Below, in pieces: positions 47,691 through 59,642 of a DNA stretch of 64,000 nt (position 1 is the first letter of the stretch; each line of letters opens with the position of its first letter). The stretch is from assembly GCF_000321225.1 (NCBI RefSeq), contig NW_004451510.1:396691-460690 (forward strand), in the 5' to 3' direction. Source of the stretch: Odobenus rosmarus divergens (lineage: Eukaryota; Chordata; Mammalia; Carnivora; Odobenidae). The translations under genes and the position numbers were made by a program. The notes beneath the pieces are model-generated. The model was not told where the DNA came from and did not search any database. It saw nothing but the letters and a program-made list of their open reading frames with translations.

Positions 47691-48180
47691 CTCTGGGGAC
47701 TTTCTCCATGTTCTGCCTCTTATCCTCACATCCTGAGCTGACAGCTCTGCTCAAATGTCTAGGTTCTTTCTGTTGATTTGAACTTCATTTCTGTGACAAC
47801 CTAGACCTCGTACATACTCTGTCCCTTCATCTGTCCTAGGTCTTGCTTACCCTCAGCTTCCTGTTGTACTCATTCAGCTCTATATTTAGAATTCTTTGGA
47901 CACAATTTCACCTGTTTATGGTTTCATCTCCCAGATTCTAGACAGCTGTGGCATCTTGGAGATGCACAATGGCCAGGTTAGTTATGGTCTGATATGGCAG
48001 CATGACAGCCTTGGCTATGGATGACATTAACTGGACCAAAAGAAAACACTCACTGCACAGGGTTGTGAGCAAGATGATGGTTTGAAAGCTGGATGGTCAA
48101 TTCCAAAAGTATAGTGTTCCTAGCAGAACTTCTTAGGAGGATCATGGAGTGTGTGTACTATATGCCAAGTTTTCTAATGC
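47691..48180. other. Unique non-coding DNA
   Basis: Nothing recognised. Confidence 0.4.
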
Positions 48181-48197
48181 TGTTTGGGATTTCCTTT

Positions 48198-48401
48198 TTT
48201 TTTTTTTTTTTTAAAGATTTATTTATTTATTTGAGAAAGAGAGCAGGGGGAGGGGCAGAGGGAGAGGGAGAAAGAACCCCAAGCAGACTGCCCACTGAGT
48301 GCGGAGCCCGGTGTGGGGCTCGATCTCATGACCCTGAGATCATGACCTGAGCTGAAACTAGGAGTCAGACATTTAATTAACTGAGCTACCCAGGTGTTCC
48401 A
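48198..48401 (-). mobile_element. CAN-SINE, antisense, nested at the edge of the next SINE
   Basis: A long T-run precedes 'taaagatttatttatttatt', and the element ends 'tacccaggtgttcca'. The short target duplication 'ggatttccttt' (48187-48197 / 48402-48412) lies inside the left duplication of the SINE at 48,413, so this copy is the later insertion. Confidence 0.94.
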
Positions 48402-48412
48402 GGATTTCCTTT

Positions 48413-48627
48413 CTTTCTTTCTTTTTTTAAAGATTTTATTTATTTATTCTAGAGAGAGAGAAAGATTGAGAGAATGAGAGGGAGGAAGGGCAGAGGGAGG
48501 AAGGGCAGAGGGAGAGCAGACTCCCTTTGGAGCAGGGAGCCCAATGTGGGACTCGATCCCAGGACCCTGGGATCATGACCTGAGCCGAAGGTGGACACTT
48601 AACCAACTGAGTCATCCAAGCACCACT
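48413..48627 (-). mobile_element. CAN-SINE, antisense, separated from its left duplication
   Basis: The element begins with a CTTT/T-rich tail and ends 'gagtcatccaagcaccac'. Its right target duplication 'tgtttgggatttctt' (48628-48642) matches 'tgtttgggatttcct' at 48181-48195, on the far side of the later SINE. An internal GGAAGGGCAGAG unit is duplicated (about 48,482-48,512). Confidence 0.93.
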
Positions 48628-48882
48628 TGTTTGGGATTTCTTAATTTTTTAATATACCTAGGGACCTCAGAAAAGGGAAGAGGCTGAGGCTTCTCTTGGA
48701 CATGAGAAGCACTGGGTTTATAAATCAGGTATCAGATCTGTCCTCTTGCATTAAACATTTAGGCTAGCTCATAGGCCATATGCATATCAGCATGGTGGTG
48801 GCAACAGCATCTCATTTTGGTTAATAGTAATCAGTAATCTTGTCAAATTCAGGGTGGGATTCTTATTTTCAGGATAGCATAT

Positions 48883-49559
48883 TGTGGTAGGATAAAAAAT
48901 GTGTCCCTGAGATATCAGGTTCTAATCTTTTTTTTTTTTTTTTAAGATTTTACTTATTTATATGTCAGAGAGAGAACGCACAAGCAGGGGGAGTGGCAGA
49001 CAGAGGGAGAAGCAGAATCCCTGTTGAGCAGGCAGCCCGACGTGGGGCTTGATCCTAGGACCCTGGGATCATGACCTGAGCCAAAGGCAGAGGTTTAACT
49101 AACTGAGCCACCCAGGCATCCCAGTTCTAATCTTTGATATCTGTAAATGTTACTTTATATTGAAAAAGGGTCTTTGCAGCTGGGATTAAGTTAATGATCT
49201 TGAGATGGGGAGAGTATCCCAGATTATCTTGGTGGACTCTAAATGTAATCACAAATATCCATATGATTGAGAGAGAGGGAGGGAAGATTTTTACTATAGA
49301 CAGAAGAGGAGTAGGTGATGTGACCTTGAAAGCAGGAAGGTGGCCACAAGCCAAGGAATGCTGGCGGCCAACAGAAGCTGGCAAGGCAAGAAATGAATCC
49401 CCCTCTAGAACTTTAGGAGGGAGTGCAGCTCTGTGCGCACCTTGAATTCAGCCCAGGGACAGTGACTGGACTTCTGAAACTATGAGAGAATAAATTTCTG
49501 TTGTTTTAAGCCACTAGGTTTGTGGTTACTTATTACAGCAACTATAGAAACCTAATACA
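48883..49559 (+). mobile_element. ERVL-MaLR solo LTR, MLT1D-like, interrupted by a SINE
   Basis: It begins 'tgtggtaggataaaaaatg' and ends 'gaaacctaataca'. Landmarks are 'aagggtctttgcagctggga', 'ttgagatggggagagtatcc', 'caagccaaggaatgctggc' and 'ttgttttaagccactaggtt'. The SINE at 48,931 splits it about 48 bp from the 5' end. No internal retroviral sequence accompanies it. Confidence 0.83.
48931..49122 (-). mobile_element. CAN-SINE, antisense, nested in an MLT1 LTR
   Basis: It begins with a long T-run and ends 'gccacccaggcatcc'. The duplication 'gttctaatcttt' lies at 48919-48930 and 49124-49135, inside the LTR. A one-base difference before it makes the right edge uncertain by 1-2 bp. Confidence 0.96.
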
Positions 49560-49679
49560 CATGCTATTTCTCTAATTTTGACACATTTAAGGCCTTGGGT
49601 TCAATCTCTTATATATTAAAATGCCTCTTCCTATCTATAAAACAACTGTGGGCAAAGTGTGCCCATGCAGCCGAAGAAA

Positions 49680-50400
49680 ATACTTATTGATTTCTGCATA
49701 AGAGGAGATACTTCATGTTTCAAAAAAAAAAAAATCTGATTATAAATAACATGTATGGGAGGTTATATAGACAATATAAAATAAAGATGAAAGTAAAAAG
49801 AAGGCATGGTCCCATCATCCAGAAATAATCTCCATTTTTTGGAATGTGACACATATCCTTTCAACCTTCTTTCTCCAGCTACACATACACCCACATACAC
49901 ATGTTTGTTTTCAGCAAATGATCAATTTCTTGGACATTTAGTTTCCAGTTTTTATTTTGATGAGAATCCTCTGCATATATTTCTCTGAACCGGTCTAAAC
50001 ATTTTTTTCTGGTACAAATTGCTAGAAGCAACACCGCTGAGTCAAATAAATATATATATATATATATATATACATAAATATATATAAAATATATTTTTAA
50101 ATATATTATTTAAATATTTATATATTCATACATTATTATATATTATAATATATACTTAGTATAATATATAACATTATTGTAATATAATAATAATGTAATA
50201 TAATTATAATACATATTAAATATATTTATATATTTATATAATATTAAATGTTATATAAAATATTTAAATTTAAATATTTTAAATATATATATGTTTGTAA
50301 TACTGATGCATAGTGTCACATTAGTATTTCCAGGTTTGTACCACTTTATTCCCCAAACAACAGTACAGCCTTGCCAATAGTGATTTAAAAATTAAGGTTT
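49680..50400 (-). mobile_element. Old LINE-1 (L1M class) fragment, antisense, with an internal AT expansion
   Basis: 'catccagaaataatctccat', 'ggtacaaattgctagaagc' and, after the AT-rich block, 'tttgtaccactttattcccc' with 'agccttgccaatagtga' follow the order of reversed L1M sequence. The boundaries are approximate. Confidence 0.55.
50043..50296. repeat. AT-only block, (TA)n and degenerate derivatives
   Basis: About 250 bp that is almost wholly A and T: a (TA)11-12 run, then TAAATAT and TATTATA variants with many short self-complementary runs. Confidence 0.95.
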
Positions 50401-50578
50401 GGGGCACCTGCATGGCTCAGTCGGTTAAGCATCTGCCTTCAGCTCAAGTCATCATCTGGGAGTCCTGGGATGGAGCCCTGCGTCGGGGTCCCTGCTCAGC
50501 AGGGAGTCTGCTTCTCCCTCTGCCCTTCACTCTGCTCATGCTCTCTCTCTAATAAATAAATAAAATCTTCAAAAAAAA
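50401..50578 (+). mobile_element. CAN-SINE, sense
   Basis: The head is 'ggggcacctgcatggctcag'. Flanks 'aaaattaaggtt' at 50388-50399 and 50584-50595 are the target duplication. It is slightly shorter than usual in the CT-rich region. Confidence 0.96.
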
Positions 50579-50595
50579 TTTAAAAAATTAAGGTT

Positions 50596-51554
50596 CTGTG
50601 GTTGCAAGCAACAAAAAAGAATGCTAACTAATGGAGAAAAAGGATGTAGTAAAAGGGAGCTAAGGTGGCTCACAGAAACAAAGAAAAGACTGAATGGCCA
50701 AAAAGAGGGCTATTCTTCTCTCTAGAGTTCTTCCAGAAGGGGATGCTGATCCATTCCCTTTATATTTCTTTGTGATTCAAATTCACAGAAGGTAAAACTG
50801 GATTTCCAGAGCTTGGCGCCATGCTCACTCCCTGGACCAATCACTGCAGGGCAATGTGGTATTATATTTTGATGGGCCATTTCCCACCATAGGCTAGAAC
50901 AATGAAGAAATAGCAGACCTCCACAGTGTGCTCATCAAAGAGAGGCCATCTGTGGGATGAATTCTACTTTGTGTCCAGCCTTCCAGTGGTCCATTCCAAG
51001 ACCAAAGTAACTGGAGCTAAATCTGCAGAAAGAGAGCCATGAGACATTCACTTCTTAGAGTGTGAATCACCTGAGAAGATAAAGAATGACATCAAGATTC
51101 CTGAGAATATCAGCCAATAATGTGGAAGCTGAAGGGTAAAGGAAGGTGACCAAATTTCCCTGAGTCACACCTGTTAGGGGTTCCGCAAATCACATTCTGT
51201 ATTCTGTGTAGTCTCCTGCACGCGGACATGCTAATGGTATACTCTGAATAAACCTTGTGGACTAGAGAAAAAGTGCCTCTTACAGAATGAAAGGCATTTC
51301 TTTCTAGATGATCTTCATGCTACACTTCATAGGGGATAAAAATTTGACACAAACATTACTAAACCTCAACTCCATTATGAATACTGAACTCACCTCAAAT
51401 TTTACTCACTCCACCCTTCCCAAACCTATTCTTTTATCTCTGTGGATACCAGTGCCATTTACCAGGAAACCTAAGTTCTGTTTTTTTTTTTTTTTCTTTA
51501 CTTTTTCTTCACCTCCACATCCCATTCATCTCTAGATTCTACTTAACAGTAATG
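50596..51554. other. Non-coding DNA, possibly an unnamed old repeat at its left
   Basis: 50,596-50,900 ('gtggttgcaagcaacaaaa', 'ggaccaatcactgcagggca') resembles a dispersed mammalian repeat I cannot name. The rest is not recognised. A T-run lies at 51,481-51,495. Confidence 0.35.
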
Positions 51555-51780
51555 GATAACACATTCATAGCATTTACCATATGCCGACTAGGGATCTACG
51601 CTTGTTACAAACATTAACTTATTTACTTCTCATTACATTTCTAGAAACTACGATGATTATCTTTGTTTTGCCAACAAGAGAACTAAAACACAGCATCCCA
51701 AGTCACAAAGCTAGAAAGTATTACATCTGGGATGCTGCCTTCAGGCAGTCTGGCTCCAGAATCCACCCTCTTAACTCTTA
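51555..51780 (-). mobile_element. MIR SINE, antisense
   Basis: 'tagcatttaccatatgccga', 'gccaacaagagaactaaaac', 'caagtcacaaagctagaaag' and 'aggcagtctggctccagaat' follow reverse-complement MIR order well. Confidence 0.85.
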
Positions 51781-51884
51781 GAGTTTATGTTCTAACTATT
51801 TTTTGAATCTCTCATCTTTTCTCCCTTTTTCTTTGCTCAAGTCCTTATCAAAACTCACTTGAATTCGGTCTTAATTGTGGTGGC

Positions 51885-52145
51885 CATTATATGAATCTAT
51901 ATATGTGATAAAATTTTATAAAACTATAGATATGCAAAAGTTGATAAAATTTGTGTAAGGTCTGTAGTCTAGTTAATGGTATTGTGCAATGTCATTTTCC
52001 TGGTTTTGATACTATATTATAGTTCAGTAACTTGTTACTGTTAGGAGAAGCTGGGTTAAGGATACATGGGATCTCTCTAGTATTTTTACTGCTTATTGTG
52101 AATATATAATTATTTCAAAGTAAAAATAAAAGTCTTTTTTAATTA
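51885..52145 (+). mobile_element. Old LINE-1 (L1M class) 3' UTR
   Basis: 'gtctgtagtctagttaatgg', 'cattttcctggttttgatac', 'gttaggagaagctgggttaa' and 'attatttcaaagtaaaaata' follow the L1M 3' UTR to its A-rich end. Confidence 0.8.
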
Positions 52146-52184
52146 AAGTAAAAGAAAAAAAAAAAGTCTTTCTGTTTCTCATCT

Positions 52185-52730
52185 CCGTGTCCTGTTCTCC
52201 AATTCTTTTCTCACTGTGGCCAGAGGGATCTTTCTGATTTCCTTCCGTCATTTCCCTGGTTCTTCCACATCCCCTACTGCCCTGAAGGATGAAATCTGCA
52301 TTCCTTAATGTGTTTAAAGACCTGGCCCCAGGCTAGGTCTAGAATTCCACATCCTGGCCAAGGCTTGCATTTAATATTGCATTTCCATACTGTACTCTCA
52401 GTAGAAATAATTTTTCTTTCCAGAATGTATCCTGGAATCACTGCTCTGGGATTTTGCTCCTTTGCTTTTCCTCATGCCCAGAGACCTTTCCCAAGACCCC
52501 CCCTCTGCTGATGCTGCTTCATCCTGCAAGCTGAGTAGGGCTCAGAATTGCCTTCTTTGGGACTCTTTTTCATACCACCTTTCTGCCTCACCTGAGTTGA
52601 GTTAGATCCCTCTGAGGTCCCCATAGCACCTGATAAGTGCCTCCATCTTGGCATTTCCAAAGCTGGGTCACATCCACTTAGTAGTCATCTGCCTCCTGGC
52701 ACATTCCCTGAGGACTAAAACAAATGTTCC
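52185..52730 (+). mobile_element. LINE-2, 3' portion
   Basis: 'ggccagagggatctttctga', 'aaagacctggccccaggcta', 'cttttcctcatgcccagaga' and 'ccccatagcacctgataagt' follow the L2 3' half in order over about 540 bp. Confidence 0.78.
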
Positions 52731-52735
52731 TTACC

Positions 52736-52971
52736 CAGCACCTGGGTGGCTCAGTCGGTTAAGCATCTGACTTGGTTTCAGCTCAGGTCGTGATCTCAGG
52801 ATTATGAGATCAAGCCCCGTGTCCTGCTTCGTGCTCAGTGGGAAGTCTGCTTGAGATTCTTTCCCTCCCCCTCTGTCCCTCCGTTTCTGCCCCTCCCCTT
52901 CCCCCTCAGCTCCTCCCCATTTGTGCTCACACTCTCTCTCTCTCTCGAAGATAAATAAAATCTTTTTAAAA
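52736..52971 (+). mobile_element. CAN-SINE, sense, longer older variant
   Basis: 'cagcacctgggtggctcagt' head, an extra 'ttggtttcagctcaggtcgt' form and a long C/T-rich stretch before the tail 'gataaataaaatctttttaa'. The target duplication is unclear. It resembles the older subtype at 24,085. Confidence 0.93.
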
Positions 52972-54254
52972 ACTCTACCTTACATTCAGGGCCACATAGT
53001 GGGCCCTGAATAAGTGTGCTTCTTGAGTGAAAGAAAAATAAATGGATCCCTGGGTTGACCACTTTCTATTTTGTCAAAGGTCTTCATTCACTTGACACTA
53101 ACTCAAATTCCTTTTATTTTTTTTTAATCATAAAACAATTAATGCACTTTTATGCTGCCATTCCCAGGGACACATTTTAATTATTCTTTTTAAACATTTT
53201 AAGTGACATTTGGGAGAGTTCATAAATATACAGAAATAATTTCAGAGGCTATCAGTTTATGGGAATACAAAAAGTGCATGGTATTGCTTTGATTTTGAAT
53301 ATTTCTATAGGGAAATACATTGGGTTCCCATTTATTCTATCATCCCAGGCCTAATCACTTTATGCCATCCTCCCCCTATCAAGGCTGCTTTTTATGCCAA
53401 ATAAAGCATACATATAGTTTCAATTTCTTTAACTCCCAATGTAAACTTAATGCTTTAAATATTTGGAGTTTTCAGTTTATTTTGTCATGTTTACATTCTA
53501 CAGAAACTTAAGGCAGCTCCAACCTTCAGTATGTTTTCTTTTAATCTTTCATATATCCTATGGCACAGACACTGTCCAGGAAAAAAGAACTCACCAATTT
53601 GAAGTTTGTCTTCTTTTTGATATACAAGGTATGACTTTTTGGTTGGATGTGACCAGAAGTTGCTTACAATTATTTGGTGATGATCTGAGATACTTGAGTA
53701 TACAGAGGGAGTAATAGTTAATGGTAAGTAAGTTCAGCCAGATCCATTTCGTTCTCACCAAGTGTCTCCAGCTAGTTTGACCATGTGGCCTCTTCCAGAA
53801 TGTCCCAAGCAGAGTTAGATCACCACCTTCCTTTCCTTTGAAGCCCAGTTACAGTCCAGGGAAATTTAGGACACATGTTCCAGATGTCTCACACTGAAAT
53901 GCTTTTGGTTATTGTGGTTAAATATACTCTCTCCAAAACTAGGATCGTTCATGAGGGAATTCTGAGATGATTTTGTGGCATTTGTTCAAAATAGAAAGGA
54001 ATGATTTCCTTAAAGAGTAAGGAAAAGAACTCAAGGCAAAGAGTATTAGGTTGAGACTTAGAACCTACATAGCCATCATGAGTTGGTGCTCTGCAATCTG
54101 GAAATGCCTTCTGGTGTTGTCAAGATGTTTGAAAGAGAAGTCTATGCTTTCTATGCTGATGTGGTCTTTAAAATGCAGTTCTAATGCTAGGTCTCCTGTA
54201 AAGTCTCTGTGTAGATTTAGTCATGTACTCCTCTGAACTCCTATAGCATTGGTC
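52972..54254. other. Unique non-coding DNA
   Basis: No repeat was recognised in about 1.3 kb. Confidence 0.4.
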
Positions 54255-54500
54255 ATAAGAATAAACCCTATTACATGCAAGTGCTCTTCTAAGCACTATA
54301 TATATATATATATATATATTACTTCATTTCATCACTAAAGCAACCTTTTGAGGTAGATACGATATTATCATCAACTGCCTTTTTTAGATGAGGACACTGA
54401 GGCCCAGAGAGGGTAGATAACTTGTCCAAGGTCACACAGCTAGGAAGTGACAGAGTAGCACTAAACTCAGGCAGTGTCGCTCCAGAACACCAGTTCTTAA
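54255..54500 (-). mobile_element. MIR SINE, antisense, with an internal (TA)n
   Basis: 'caagtgctcttctaagcact', then an expanded (TA)n at 54,297-54,319, then 'gatgaggacactgaggccca', 'gtccaaggtcacacagctag' and 'ctcaggcagtgtcgctccag'. The microsatellite has grown where the MIR consensus has 'tttacatatatt'-like sequence. Confidence 0.88.
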
Positions 54501-56149
54501 TCCCCATGTTATGTCGCTTTCCATTCCATTCATGTCTCTGCCAGAGCATTGACCCTGCTAGAATACAGTTCATGGTTGTGTCTCCTTTGCTGACTGCAAA
54601 GCCTTTACCTTATTTCATTCCTATACAAATGCCAAGAAAGTACTGCCCATTACTGACCACACAAATAGTTGTTGAATTAGTAAATGTCCCTTCTGCTGAT
54701 TCAAGCCTTTGGATCATCACTAAGACTTACATATAGGTATGAGAACAGAAATAAGGAAAAGGCAAAGTTGGATACAGCCTTATTGTGTGCAGTAGGGAAT
54801 AGCATGTTCCAAGATCCTGTGGCACGAAGGAACATGGGGAGCAAGAAGAAGGGAGCAAAAGGAGAATTCATGTGACCCTGGAATCTCACTGGCTTTGTCC
54901 TCTGTCCCCAGTGTTCATAAGTAATCTGGAATTGGCTACAATTGACAGATTTCTGTTTCAACGTGTTCTTGGAATAAATTTTGTTGCATTCCCATCAGGA
55001 TAATAAAATCATGTTCCAAATGATTCCCAGTTTCTGTTCCCATTCTATATAATCAGGCAATGGACATTTGACCTTTCAAACTCCTTGTTTTTTTGTTTTT
55101 TGTTTTCCAAAACATTCTGAATCGAAAACTCTGAAAATTAAGGAATCTTGGAAATTTAGTGCTTACCCTAGTGCTTGAGTCCAAGCTCTGATAGCTGCCA
55201 TCACCAAGCTACCAAAAAGAAATAGTTGCTGAGAGATAAAGAATGATGACAGTCATTTCTTCCGGAAATTTAAAAAGCTGAACTTCCCTTCCAGGAATAG
55301 GGAGAGCTACTTTATGCTCTACATTACCACAGCACTGAGAGAATGCCCATGGAATTTCTTAGGAGGAGGAACAGATCTTGTTCTTTCCTTAACTTTTAAA
55401 AATAGGTCAGGACTTCAGAACTGAAGTACATGTTTATCTTGTCCCAATTTATCCTCTCCTATTTTATAGTCTTCCTGCTTGTGTGTGTCTCTCACAGGGA
55501 ACCACATGGAAAACAAATGTCTAGTGAGCACTTTTTCCTCAGAAATAAAAATGTAAAGGCAATAGGCATTCCTTAGTAAGCCTACTGTCAGGGGAAATGG
55601 GGTAGGAAGGCAACTTTCAAACATGTTTTTCCAGAAACCTAGATAAACTGTGAAAATAATTGGAGTTGTCTCTTGAGGGAGGCCATAAAATGCCATGATG
55701 TTGAAATGAATGAAGGATTAAGAGACTCTGCAGAGGGCACACCCATTTCCCCAGCACTTTACTGTGCAATGCCATGTTTTCTGTGTAGATGGCTTTGTTC
55801 TGCAGGGAGAGGGGTGAATGGATGGCAGTGCTGTGGGTGCTAAAAGCCTCGCGGGTTTCCTAGAGACCATTGAGATAATTAAAAGACCCAGTACCTAGAA
55901 ACAAACAAACAAAAAAAACACAAAAAACTTTAATCACAAGTATGATATGGATGAGGTTGCCGCTGTATGACTTGCAAATTGGGTTGCTTTTCTTTGGTCT
56001 CTTCTTTGGTACTGAGAAGCAATGATATTTAACATTGGCTGGAATTGTGTTCGAAGCAAACTATTTGAAAGCCTTCACATTTTATTTTATTTTGTGTTTT
56101 ATCTTACTTTATTTTGCTGGTGGTGACTTGGAAGACTAGTGTTGGATTT
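54501..56149. other. Unique non-coding DNA
   Basis: About 1.6 kb without a recognised repeat. Open frames at 54,422-54,736 and 55,415-55,696 are not recognised as proteins. Confidence 0.4.
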
Positions 56150-56150
56150 G

Positions 56151-56181
<31 letters not shown>
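56150..56181. repeat. (TG)n microsatellite
   Basis: About 15 TG units with one 'cg' interruption. Confidence 0.93.
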
Positions 56182-56399
56182 TGGATTTTTGAAATGATGA
56201 AGATCTTTACCAGGATTTACTAAGCTGAGATGAATATGTCTTAAAGGTGACTGAGCTTTGGTGCAGGATGTTATCTAATGGGCTCATACTGTGTACTTTA
56301 CCTGTGGGTCTCATTAATTATACCCATTCTGCAAAATCACACCATGTAGTCCCCACCTGACATAGTCACGGGTCATCATTATTTCAAATCTTTATCTGG

Positions 56400-56620
56400 C
56401 ATTGTCTTTTAAACCTTTTTAAATTTTGTAATAATTTCAGACTAACAACAACATTTCAATAACAGTGCAAGAATTACTGTTTACTTTCTACTCAGGCTCC
56501 TGCAAATGTTAACCTTTATTACATTCATTATTTATTTTTTCTCTTTCTCTCTTTGAATGAGATACTCTACATGGATATCTCATACCATCTTAATATTAGC
56601 TTTTTAAGTTGCTGCTAAAG
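56400..56620 (-). mobile_element. Old LINE-1 (L1M class) fragment, antisense
   Basis: 'aattttgtaataatttcaga', 'acagtgcaagaattactgtt' and 'caggctcctgcaaatgttaa' match in order the reversed L1M 3' region. It is strongly diverged. Confidence 0.5.
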
Positions 56621-57157
56621 ATCTGAGTTGCCATTGAATTTTTGTAGTCTAAAATGTCATGCCAAGAATGAGGTAATTTATCCATTTTCAGAGCACTAAA
56701 TAGAATGCAGTCATCACTTTCTCATCTAGCAAATGTAAATAAAACACTAGGGTAAACCAAAGAATGTCAGGAGGTGATCTGATGAGAAACAAAGGTAGGA
56801 AAAAAAATGAACCTAATTCCTGTTTCTTTGGATCTGAGTTTCAGAGACATCTTATTTCAGAGGAGAAGGCGGAGCTGAGCTGAGCGTATATGTGTTATGC
56901 AGATCCATAGGTGCCCCTTAGCCCAGGGAAGTGAGAAGCAGTTAAGAGGCAGGCAATTAAAGACGCAGAATATAAATTTGGTGAGTGTAGGTGAAATCAA
57001 TACTGATGCAGAAGAATAAGTAGAGTTTTGATTAATGTAATTATTTTTTGAAATCCATGTGCAAAATAACTGCTTGCGAAGCTAGGACTGAAATATAAAG
57101 TACCAGCCCCACACCCCCTCACCTCTGCATTCTCCGTGCTCTGCTATCTTCACAGAA

Positions 57158-57160
<3 letters not shown>
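56621..57160. other. Unique non-coding DNA
   Basis: Nothing recognised. Confidence 0.4.

Positions 57161-57197
<37 letters not shown>
57161..57197. repeat. (GT)n microsatellite
   Basis: About 18 uninterrupted GT units. Confidence 0.96.
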
Positions 57198-57201
<4 letters not shown>

Positions 57202-57704
57202 AAACTTCTTCAAGTCATGGAAAAAAATGAGGATATGATGAAATACATTTTTATATTTACTTATTTATTTTTATGATATACATTTTTAAATAAAAGCAGT
57301 CATCATACTGGCTCAGTTGTGTAAGTCAGGCGGACATCTCTATGGTCATAGTCCATATCCTTTCCTAGAATGAGCATATTTTGTATTTTTATGATCCATT
57401 GGTATTCAGGTCGCTTCATGAATAAGGACAATTTGTTATATGTTTTGGTATTGTCCGAGATCAGCCAAGAGCTCCAATTCATTCAATTGTCATTATTATT
57501 TGTTCATAGTTAAATATTCAAGAAAATGTTTTCATTTAATTAATTTGACATGTTGATATATTGCCAGCAATTATTATAATTTCATGGAGCAAGACAATCT
57601 GTGTGGTTTTACTCAGATTAAGATAAGCATCCTTCCTTTAAACAAGGCTCCTGATGAAATCATACCCTAAAAACAAAAAACAAAACCGTAAATAATAGAG
57701 CAGC
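57198..57704. other. AT-rich unique DNA
   Basis: Nothing recognised. Confidence 0.4.
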
Positions 57705-57930
57705 AACATGATTTATGGAGCACCTACTATATACCAAAGAGTGTTCTAGGCACAATACAGACCTCATTTTATTTAGTCCTTAAACAAATTACTAATGAAG
57801 ACACTATCCTTTCAATATTGTAGTTGAAGTGATCCAGGCTCAGAGAGGAGAGCAGAAGGTCACCGAACTCGTAGGTGATAAACTCGGGATTTATCTTGTA
57901 GTTCTCTCTCATGTCAAAGCCCGAGTCTTT
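57705..57930 (-). mobile_element. MIR SINE, antisense
   Basis: 'ggagcacctactatatacca', 'tgttctaggcacaatacaga', 'caggctcagagaggagagca' and 'gataaactcgggatttatct' follow reverse-complement MIR order. Confidence 0.75.
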
Positions 57931-59642
57931 GTTCATTCTGTGCTTCTCATGCTAATTAAAAGAAAATCAATGTGTCAAGAAAGTATCAAGATACATCAAG
58001 GATCTTTCCCATCAAACTCTGTCCCTTTATTCCATATCTTGCTAAAACTGGAAGCAGGTCTGCAGCTTATGGTTGTATGGTTTGTGCACTGCACAAAGGT
58101 GCCTGCCCAAAGGGGAGAGTGGGAGCTGACCCGCAGGTCTTGCTTGGCCCCTGTCTGGATCCTTCCTTGTCCACTCACACAGAACACTTCTTCTGATACG
58201 GAGCAGTCAACTAGAACAAACACTGCCACTCACACAGCTCACCCATCTCTTCCGCTTAATTTTTAGACCTCTATTAGAATGTTTCGTGGCAACTCATTCT
58301 TATGTTTTTAACTGACCATAGAAGTTTCAGGCTAGCTTAACTCAGAATGAGCCCAGTGATATAACATTATTCTCTGTCTCCAGCTAATCAGAAGTCTGCT
58401 GTAATTTGCTGTTTGCTCAATCCATGCTTTGCTTTTCCTCATCTCGAAAGGAAGCCCAGTTGTGCAGTCTGCGGTCTCATAAGTGAATCTCCGTGGTCAT
58501 ATGTATCACTACAAATAATTTTTCTAGTCCAAGACATTATTTACTTTTTACTCTGCATTTCAAAGAAGCACCTGGCCACTGTGTTATTTGAAATATATAT
58601 GGAATGAGTCTTTCACTATATGCAAATAGAATAATGACTGCTCACACTCACCTATTCTCGCCTGCATGTGAACAACAACATCAACAACAAAGATTTTAGA
58701 ACTTACTCTAAAAGATCATGTATCCCCACAGGTTTCAGTAAGATTTAACCAAATGTGAAAACTTGGAACAATTTAAAGTGGTTCCTCCACAGTCACAAAA
58801 ATGAGTGACTTTTTTCCTTCAGTTATAGAGCATTTAAATAAATAAATGATAAGGGAATTAAAAGTTCACACTGGAGGATGAGAAGCAAGAGAAGAAAGAA
58901 GGAGGCCTTTCAAGAGCACATAACGCTGAGGCCCAGAGCTAGCACGGAAACACAAAATTAGAATTTGCTTTGTTGTCTCCTTCCCCTCTCCCCACCCGAG
59001 TCTCTCATTTGCTCATTTGGTAAATATTTACCAACTATCTGCTATGTTCAATGAATGAACTGAATTTTCTTCAAGCAATGGACAAGAAAGACTGTACCAA
59101 ACCTTATAACATATAGAGACTATTGGGAGGAGACATCAAATACTGTTAAAAAAATAATTAATTGCTGGGGTGCTGCGAATAAGGAAAGTATGGGATACAT
59201 GTTAGACAGGAAATTGTAGCTTGAGGTCAGTCTTCCACAGAGCAGAGGTCTCCTCTCTTACCTCCTTACATGGCTCTGGGAATATCACCAGTTATGTTTC
59301 AGAAGCAGTAGGAAAATGTCATTTGTGAATATGGAATACTGTGTAGGAAAATTATAAATTTGAAATATGTTTGTAGTCATCAGAATATACACACACGTGC
59401 ATACACACTCTTAACTTCTGTAAACTATTTAAAGACAGACAAGGGCATTGGCTAAAAATGCTAAGTGGAAGTAGGCCTGAGAGTGTCCCCACAGCACCAT
59501 TGCTGACAGTAAGGAGCCCAGTGCTCAGAGCTGCCTGGGGAGACCCCACAGACAGGCGGGACTGATCATTTGCCTGGATGGAGTCCTTTCATGGACCACT
59601 TCCCCGCTGTGCGTTCCTGAGCACCTTTTTCATCTCACTCAC
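57931..59642. other. Unique non-coding DNA
   Basis: About 1.7 kb without a recognised repeat. The 145-codon frame at 57,829-58,266 starts inside the MIR and is not a gene. Confidence 0.4.

Noticed and set aside
57829..58266. 145-codon plus-strand frame
   Set aside because: The first third is antisense MIR sequence; the remainder has no recognisable domain.
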